From: an uncultured Verrucomicrobiota bacterium | GTDB lineage: Bacteria > Verrucomicrobiota > Verrucomicrobiae > Opitutales > Opitutaceae | Length of the DNA: 9,977 nt | Reading direction: 5' to 3' | NCBI GenBank assembly: GCA_946481225.1 | Contig: CAMLNJ010000064.1 | Location: forward strand, 1-9,977 | Shown: positions 7,310-9,977 of the stretch, piece by piece | How positions within the stretch are numbered: the stretch's first letter is position 1 | Layout of the letters: every line of letters starts with the position of its first letter | Position numbers and translations under genes: made by a program | Notes under the pieces: model-generated | What the model saw: only the letters and a program-made list of their open reading frames with translations | What the model was told of the DNA's origin: nothing | The model's database searches: none

Positions 7310-7626
7310 CAGGCGCCGTTCTCCGCCGCTCTCTGCACGCGGGTCTTGGTCTTGCGCGCCGGTCTCGCGACATAGTCGGCCCGGGGCTCCGCCAATGCGC
7401 CCGAATCCGCGTCCGGGACCTCGATATTGAGCCGCCCGCCCAAGGCCGACACCAGTCGGGCGATTTGATCGAATCCGGTCACGCCAGGCGCCTTCTCGAT
7501 CGCCGCGACTCTCCGTTGGCTGACGCCAAGAAGCGTGCCGAGCTCGGTCTGGTTAAGCCCCCGCGTCTTCCTCAACGCCCTCAGCACGACCTTCAACTGG
7601 TCGGGATTGTCGACCCGGTAGTTCAT
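7306..7626 (-). CDS. hipB: HipB-like antitoxin, XRE-family DNA-binding protein
   Basis: Antitoxin and autorepressor partner of HipA. From the ATG at 7624-7626 it has 106 residues. A Cro/C1-type helix-turn-helix covers roughly residues 24-45: GLNQTELGTLLGVSQRRVAAIEK, with the usual Gln-x-x-Leu and Ser-Gln-x-x-Ile-like positions. A helix follows (FDQIARLVSALGG), then a strand (LNIEV) that would form the dimer sheet seen in HipB. A basic, probably disordered tail of about 35 residues ends in Trp, as in E. coli HipB, whose C-terminal Trp is reported to contact HipA. An upstream in-frame ATG (7644) would add six residues but leave a leader of only about 9 nt from the predicted transcription start, so 7626 is preferred. 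There is no Shine-Dalgarno. The stop overlaps the hipA GTG, so the two are co-translated. Confidence 0.9.
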   Translation of the reverse strand: MNYRVDNPDQLKVVLRALRKTRGLNQTELGTLLGVSQRRVAAIEKAPGVTGFDQIARLVSALGGRLNIEVPDADSGALAEPRADYVARPARKTKTRVQRAAENGAW

Positions 7627-7654
7627 ACCGACAAAAAACCACATTTAGATTCTG

Positions 7655-7690
7655 AATGCAATATAGCATTTATCCAATCTATTTCAAAAA
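7655..7690 (-). promoter_or_regulatory. hipBA promoter with operator over the -10 box
   Basis: On the minus strand, TTGAAA (7682-7687) and TATATT (7660-7665) are 16 bp apart, a good sigma-70-type promoter. Transcription would begin near 7653, about 26 nt before the hipB ATG at 7626. The -10 box lies inside AATGCAATATAGCATT (7655-7670, plus strand), symmetric at 14 of 16 positions, a likely HipB dimer site that would block RNA polymerase. The sequence differs from the E. coli TATCC-N8-GGATA operator; only a lone TATCC at 7671-7675 is seen. The patch is AT-rich in GC-rich surroundings. Confidence 0.7.
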
Positions 7691-7817
7691 CAGCCTTTAT
7701 AAGTGCTAAATTAAAGGAGCCGCCCTTCCCGGCACACCTCGTTCGCATCGGCCGATATGTCCGACATCGAGGAGCCGCGCGCCGTCGACCCCGACCACCC
7801 GTGAAAGGCCCCCCGGT

Positions 7818-7858
7818 CCGCTTAAGCGGCTTTATCTTCGGCGCTTGCCAGAAAGCGC
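7818..7858 (+). promoter_or_regulatory. Palindrome and hairpin upstream of the PEP-CTERM gene
   Basis: A perfect 12-bp palindrome, CCGCTTAAGCGG (7818-7829), lies 65 bp before the start codon, followed by GCGCTT (7841-7846) with AAGCGC (7853-7858), a 6-bp stem with a 6-nt loop. These could be an operator and a leader structure for the PEP-CTERM gene. I looked for a sigma-54 -24/-12 pair, known at some PEP-CTERM genes, and found no convincing one. The rest of 7690-7893 shows nothing clear. Confidence 0.3.
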
Positions 7859-7893
7859 GAAAGAATTGCGCTTATCCGCGCCCTCAACTCCGC

Positions 7894-8937
7894 ATGACCC
7901 GCAAACACCTTCTTCGCTCCAGTCTCGTCGTCACGACGTTCGCGCTCGCCTTCGCTCCTTCCGCCCGGGCTTTCACCATCGTCGTCGACTACACCTACGA
8001 CACGAACGACTACTTCGCCAACACGACCGCCAAAGCCGCTCTCGAGGCCGCCGCCGCCGACCTCAGCGCCGTTCTCACCAACACCCTCGGCGCCGTCCCG
8101 TCCGATATCTTCACCGGCACCAACGGCGACACGACCGCGACCTTCAATTGGAACCTGGCAATCACCCATCCGACCAATGGCTCCACGGTCACGTTCAACT
8201 CCTTCGCCCTCGCCGCGAACGAATACCGCGTCTTCGTCGGCGCGCAGCTCCTCTCCGGCGCCACGCTCGGCCAGGGCGGTCCCGGCGCCGCCGGATTATT
8301 GCTGAGCGGGGGCGGTTTCTCCTCCGAATGGGTCGGCGCCATGGCCGCCGCCGAGTCCGCATCCAACGCCGCCCTCTCCCGGGGTTCCGGCGCCGTGATC
8401 GGCTCTTTCTCCGGCGGCGCCACGCTCGGCGACACGACCGCCAACTATAACCTTCAACACGGGCTCACCTACGGAAATCTCTGGTTCGACACCGACGCCG
8501 ATTGGCACTTCGACCACACCACCGCGGTCGGCGCCGGCAAAAGCGACTTCTACTCCGTCGCCCTCCACGAGATCATCCACAGCCTTGGCGCGGGCGGCTC
8601 CGTTTCCTGGACCGCCAACCATTCCGGCACCACGTGGCTCGGCGCGGAGGCCGTGGCCGAAAACGGCACCGGCGTCGGTCTGCTCAATCCCTCGCAAGAC
8701 CACCTCGCCTCCGGCACCATCAGCGCCACCGCGCTCGGCGGCGCCAACCAGGAGGTCGTGATGTCGCCCACCATCACCACCGGCACCCGGAAATGCCTGA
8801 CCGAGCTCGATCTCGCCATGTTGCGCGATCTCGGCTTCGAGACCGCGTCTCCCGTCCCCGAGCCCGCCTCCGCCGCCGCTCTCGCCGCGCTTGCCGCCCT
8901 CGCCTTCGGCGCCACGCGCCGCCGCCGCCGCTCGTAG
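7894..8937 (+). CDS. PEP-CTERM exported protein with metalloprotease-like HEIIH motif
   Basis: A 347-residue exported protein. It has a signal peptide (MTRKHLLR, then a hydrophobic core, with cleavage likely after ARA at 24-26), a globular domain, and a C-terminal PEP-CTERM tail at 321-347: VPEPAS, an Ala/Leu-rich membrane segment, then five Arg and Ser. Such tails are processed by exosortase (EpsH/Xrt) in exopolysaccharide-making bacteria. The domain opens FTIVVDYTYDTN, followed by TAKAALEAAAAD, and contains HEIIHSLG with a zinc-binding-type HExxH at 225-229. It closes with LTELDLAMLRDLGF, common near the end of metzincin-like PEP-CTERM proteins. It resembles the PEP-CTERM metalloprotease families (for example NF038122), but the third metzincin ligand is absent from its usual place. 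Activity is therefore unproven. The ATG at 7894 is chosen because it yields the signal peptide; the frame is open much further upstream. Confidence 0.85.
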   Translation: MTRKHLLRSSLVVTTFALAFAPSARAFTIVVDYTYDTNDYFANTTAKAALEAAAADLSAVLTNTLGAVPSDIFTGTNGDTTATFNWNLAITHPTNGSTVTFNSFALAANEYRVFVGAQLLSGATLGQGGPGAAGLLLSGGGFSSEWVGAMAAAESASNAALSRGSGAVIGSFSGGATLGDTTANYNLQHGLTYGNLWFDTDADWHFDHTTAVGAGKSDFYSVALHEIIHSLGAGGSVSWTANHSGTTWLGAEAVAENGTGVGLLNPSQDHLASGTISATALGGANQEVVMSPTITTGTRKCLTELDLAMLRDLGFETASPVPEPASAAALAALAALAFGATRRRRRS

Positions 8938-8941
8938 CGGA

Positions 8942-8967
8942 GAAGCGGAGCCGTTTCACCCCGCTTC
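8942..8967 (+). terminator. Hairpin after the PEP-CTERM gene
   Basis: GAAGCGG (8942-8948) and CCGCTTC (8961-8967) form a 7-bp stem with a 12-nt loop only 5 nt past the stop codon. One mismatch further out is followed by two more pairs. No T-tract follows. It may be a 3'-end structure separating this gene from the solute-binding protein gene. Confidence 0.35.
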
Positions 8968-9019
8968 GCCCGCCCCCGCCTCGCTTGCCCAAAGGCACGC
9001 GGCTTGCATCCTCCGCCGC

Positions 9020-9847
9020 GTGCCCAGCCTTCGCCGTTTCCTCGCCCCACTGATCCTCCTCGCGTTCGCCGCTTGCTCGCGCGGGCCCAAGGAGCCCCCG
9101 GCCGGGACGGCCGCCGCCGGCAACGACCTTCCCGATCTCGGCGGCCTCCGCGTCCTCGTCGCCCTCGAAAACGGCTACGTCCCCTTCAGCTACATCCGCA
9201 CCGACACCCGAGAAGCCGTCGGCTGGGATTACGACGCGCTTCGCGAGCTCGGCCGCCGCCTGAACTTCACGCCCGATTTCCACGAGATCGCCTGGGACTC
9301 CCTCATCCAAGGCGTCTCCACCGGCCAGTTCGACCTCGCCGCCGACGGCATCACCATCACCCCGGAGCGCGCCCAAGTCGTCGACTATTCCGCGCCCTAC
9401 CTGACCATCCGCCAACGCCTCCTCGTCCGCGCCGACGAATCGCGCTTCGATTCGATGAAGGCCTTCGCCGCGCTCCGCGACACCCGCATCGGCGCGCAGA
9501 AGGGCAACACCAACTACGGCGTCTCCGAAAAGCTCGTCGGCGCCGCCCGCGTCGTCGCCTACGACGGTTTCGGCGAACTCATCCAGGCCCTGCTCACGCG
9601 CGACGTCGACGCCGTCATCGTCGACGACATCACCGGCTACGGCTTCGTGCGCCTCAACTCCGGCAAACTCCGCCTCACCGCCGACGCCCTCGAGGAACAG
9701 GAGCTCGGGCTCATCTTCCCCAAGGGCTCCAAGCTCCGCGCGCCGGTCGACACCGCGCTCGCCGCCATGAAAGCCGACGGCACCCTCGCGAAACTCAACG
9801 CCAAGTGGTTCTCGGAAACCGCCGCGCCCCCCGCCGCTCCGCAATAA
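9020..9847 (+). CDS. Family 3 solute-binding lipoprotein of a polar amino-acid-type ABC transporter
   Basis: A periplasmic substrate-capturing protein for an ABC importer, most likely of amino acids. Starting at the GTG at 9020 it has 275 residues. The first 19 form a lipoprotein-type signal (SLRRF, then APLILLAFAAC) with Cys19 as the lipidation site; the -3 position is Phe, which is unusual but allowed. The mature protein shows the SBP_bac_3 pattern: VALENGYVPFSY (47-58), GWDYDALRELGRRL (68-81), DGITITPERAQVVDYSAPY (109-127), IGAQKGNTNYG (157-167), and VDAVIVDDITGY (196-207). The ligand, such as a particular polar amino acid, cannot be told. The C-terminus has a short Ala/Pro tail. The frame is open back to 8891, but that start would overlap the PEP-CTERM gene and bury the signal peptide. 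A likely permease starts 54 nt downstream. Confidence 0.92.
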   Translation: MPSLRRFLAPLILLAFAACSRGPKEPPAGTAAAGNDLPDLGGLRVLVALENGYVPFSYIRTDTREAVGWDYDALRELGRRLNFTPDFHEIAWDSLIQGVSTGQFDLAADGITITPERAQVVDYSAPYLTIRQRLLVRADESRFDSMKAFAALRDTRIGAQKGNTNYGVSEKLVGAARVVAYDGFGELIQALLTRDVDAVIVDDITGYGFVRLNSGKLRLTADALEEQELGLIFPKGSKLRAPVDTALAAMKADGTLAKLNAKWFSETAAPPAAPQ

Positions 9848-9864
9848 GCGTCCGTTCTGGATCT

Positions 9865-9885
9865 TCAGGTTTCAGGTCTCAGGTT
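9865..9885. repeat. 7-bp tandem repeat between binding-protein and permease genes
   Basis: Three copies of TCAGGT(T/C) lie head to tail: 9865-9871, 9872-9878 and 9879-9885, followed by a further partial TCA. This AT-richer patch fills the middle of the 53-nt gap. It could be a dispersed intergenic repeat or a site for slippage that changes spacing. Confidence 0.7.
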
Positions 9886-9900
9886 TCATCCTTTCCGTCC

Positions 9901-9977
9901 ATGATCGGCCCCGACGGCGCCCTCGTCCGTGAACACCGCTCGCCCCTCGCCCGGGCGCCGTGGTGGCTGCTCGTCCT
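9901..9977 (+). CDS. Start of probable ABC transporter permease, cut by window end
   Basis: An open frame from ATG at 9901 runs off the window with 25 full codons: MIGPDGALVREHRSPLAR, then APWWLLV. A charged cytosolic N-terminus that turns into Trp/Leu-rich sequence fits the first membrane helix of a permease. Its position just after a family 3 binding protein, on the same strand, makes an amino-acid-type permease the natural partner. This is context inference; too little is present to identify a family. Confidence 0.55.
   Translation, partial: MIGPDGALVREHRSPLARAPWWLLV

Noticed and set aside
7671..7675. TATCC as an E. coli-type HipB operator half-site
   Set aside because: No GGATA follows at the required 8-bp spacing; the nearby AATGC/GCATT palindrome is better supported.
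7465..7893. N-terminal extension of the PEP-CTERM gene back to 7465
   Set aside because: It would run antisense through hipB and its promoter, and the signal peptide begins at the ATG at 7894.
1..9977. CRISPR array, insertion sequence or prophage
   Set aside because: No regularly spaced repeats, transposase, integrase or phage structural genes were seen on either strand.

Overview
The window is GC-rich DNA with very high G/C at third codon positions, apart from one AT-rich patch of about 75 bp at 7630-7715. A PEP-CTERM sorting signal on an exported protein, two putative cell-envelope proteins and few visible Shine-Dalgarno sequences suggest a Gram-negative bacterium. The best guess is Verrucomicrobiota, Opitutaceae-like; this is an inference from composition and protein style, not from a marker-gene comparison.

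Layout. Positions 1-217 hold the 5' part of a tmRNA (ssrA) on the minus strand, cut by the window edge, with a readable tag frame ending in LAA-stop. Next is a minus-strand Nudix hydrolase (333-746). Its upstream region is shared with a small, unrecognised plus-strand ORF (847-1155). A minus-strand AspT/YidE-type transporter with two central TrkA-C domains (1226-2905) diverges from a plus-strand exported protein that looks like an outer-membrane beta-barrel (3057-4289). A plus-strand HI0933/YhiN-type flavoprotein follows (4486-5760).

Positions 5966-7644 carry a type II toxin-antitoxin module on the minus strand: hipB first, then hipA. HipA is close in motif spacing to the E. coli HipA kinase. 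The AT-rich DNA upstream of hipB contains a good sigma-70-like promoter whose -10 box lies inside a near-perfect palindrome, as expected for an autorepressed toxin-antitoxin operon. Beyond it, on the plus strand, is a PEP-CTERM protein with a HEIIH zinc-protease-like motif (7894-8937). The window ends with a family 3 solute-binding lipoprotein (9020-9847) and the first 25 codons of what is probably its ABC permease (9901 to the edge).

The genes do not form one pathway. The only clear functional units are hipBA and the solute-binding protein plus permease. I do not see an undescribed multi-gene system. The most useful leads are the hipBA operator/promoter, the terminal Trp on the HipB-like antitoxin, the incomplete metzincin motif in the PEP-CTERM protein, and the predicted tmRNA tag with a Gly resume codon.
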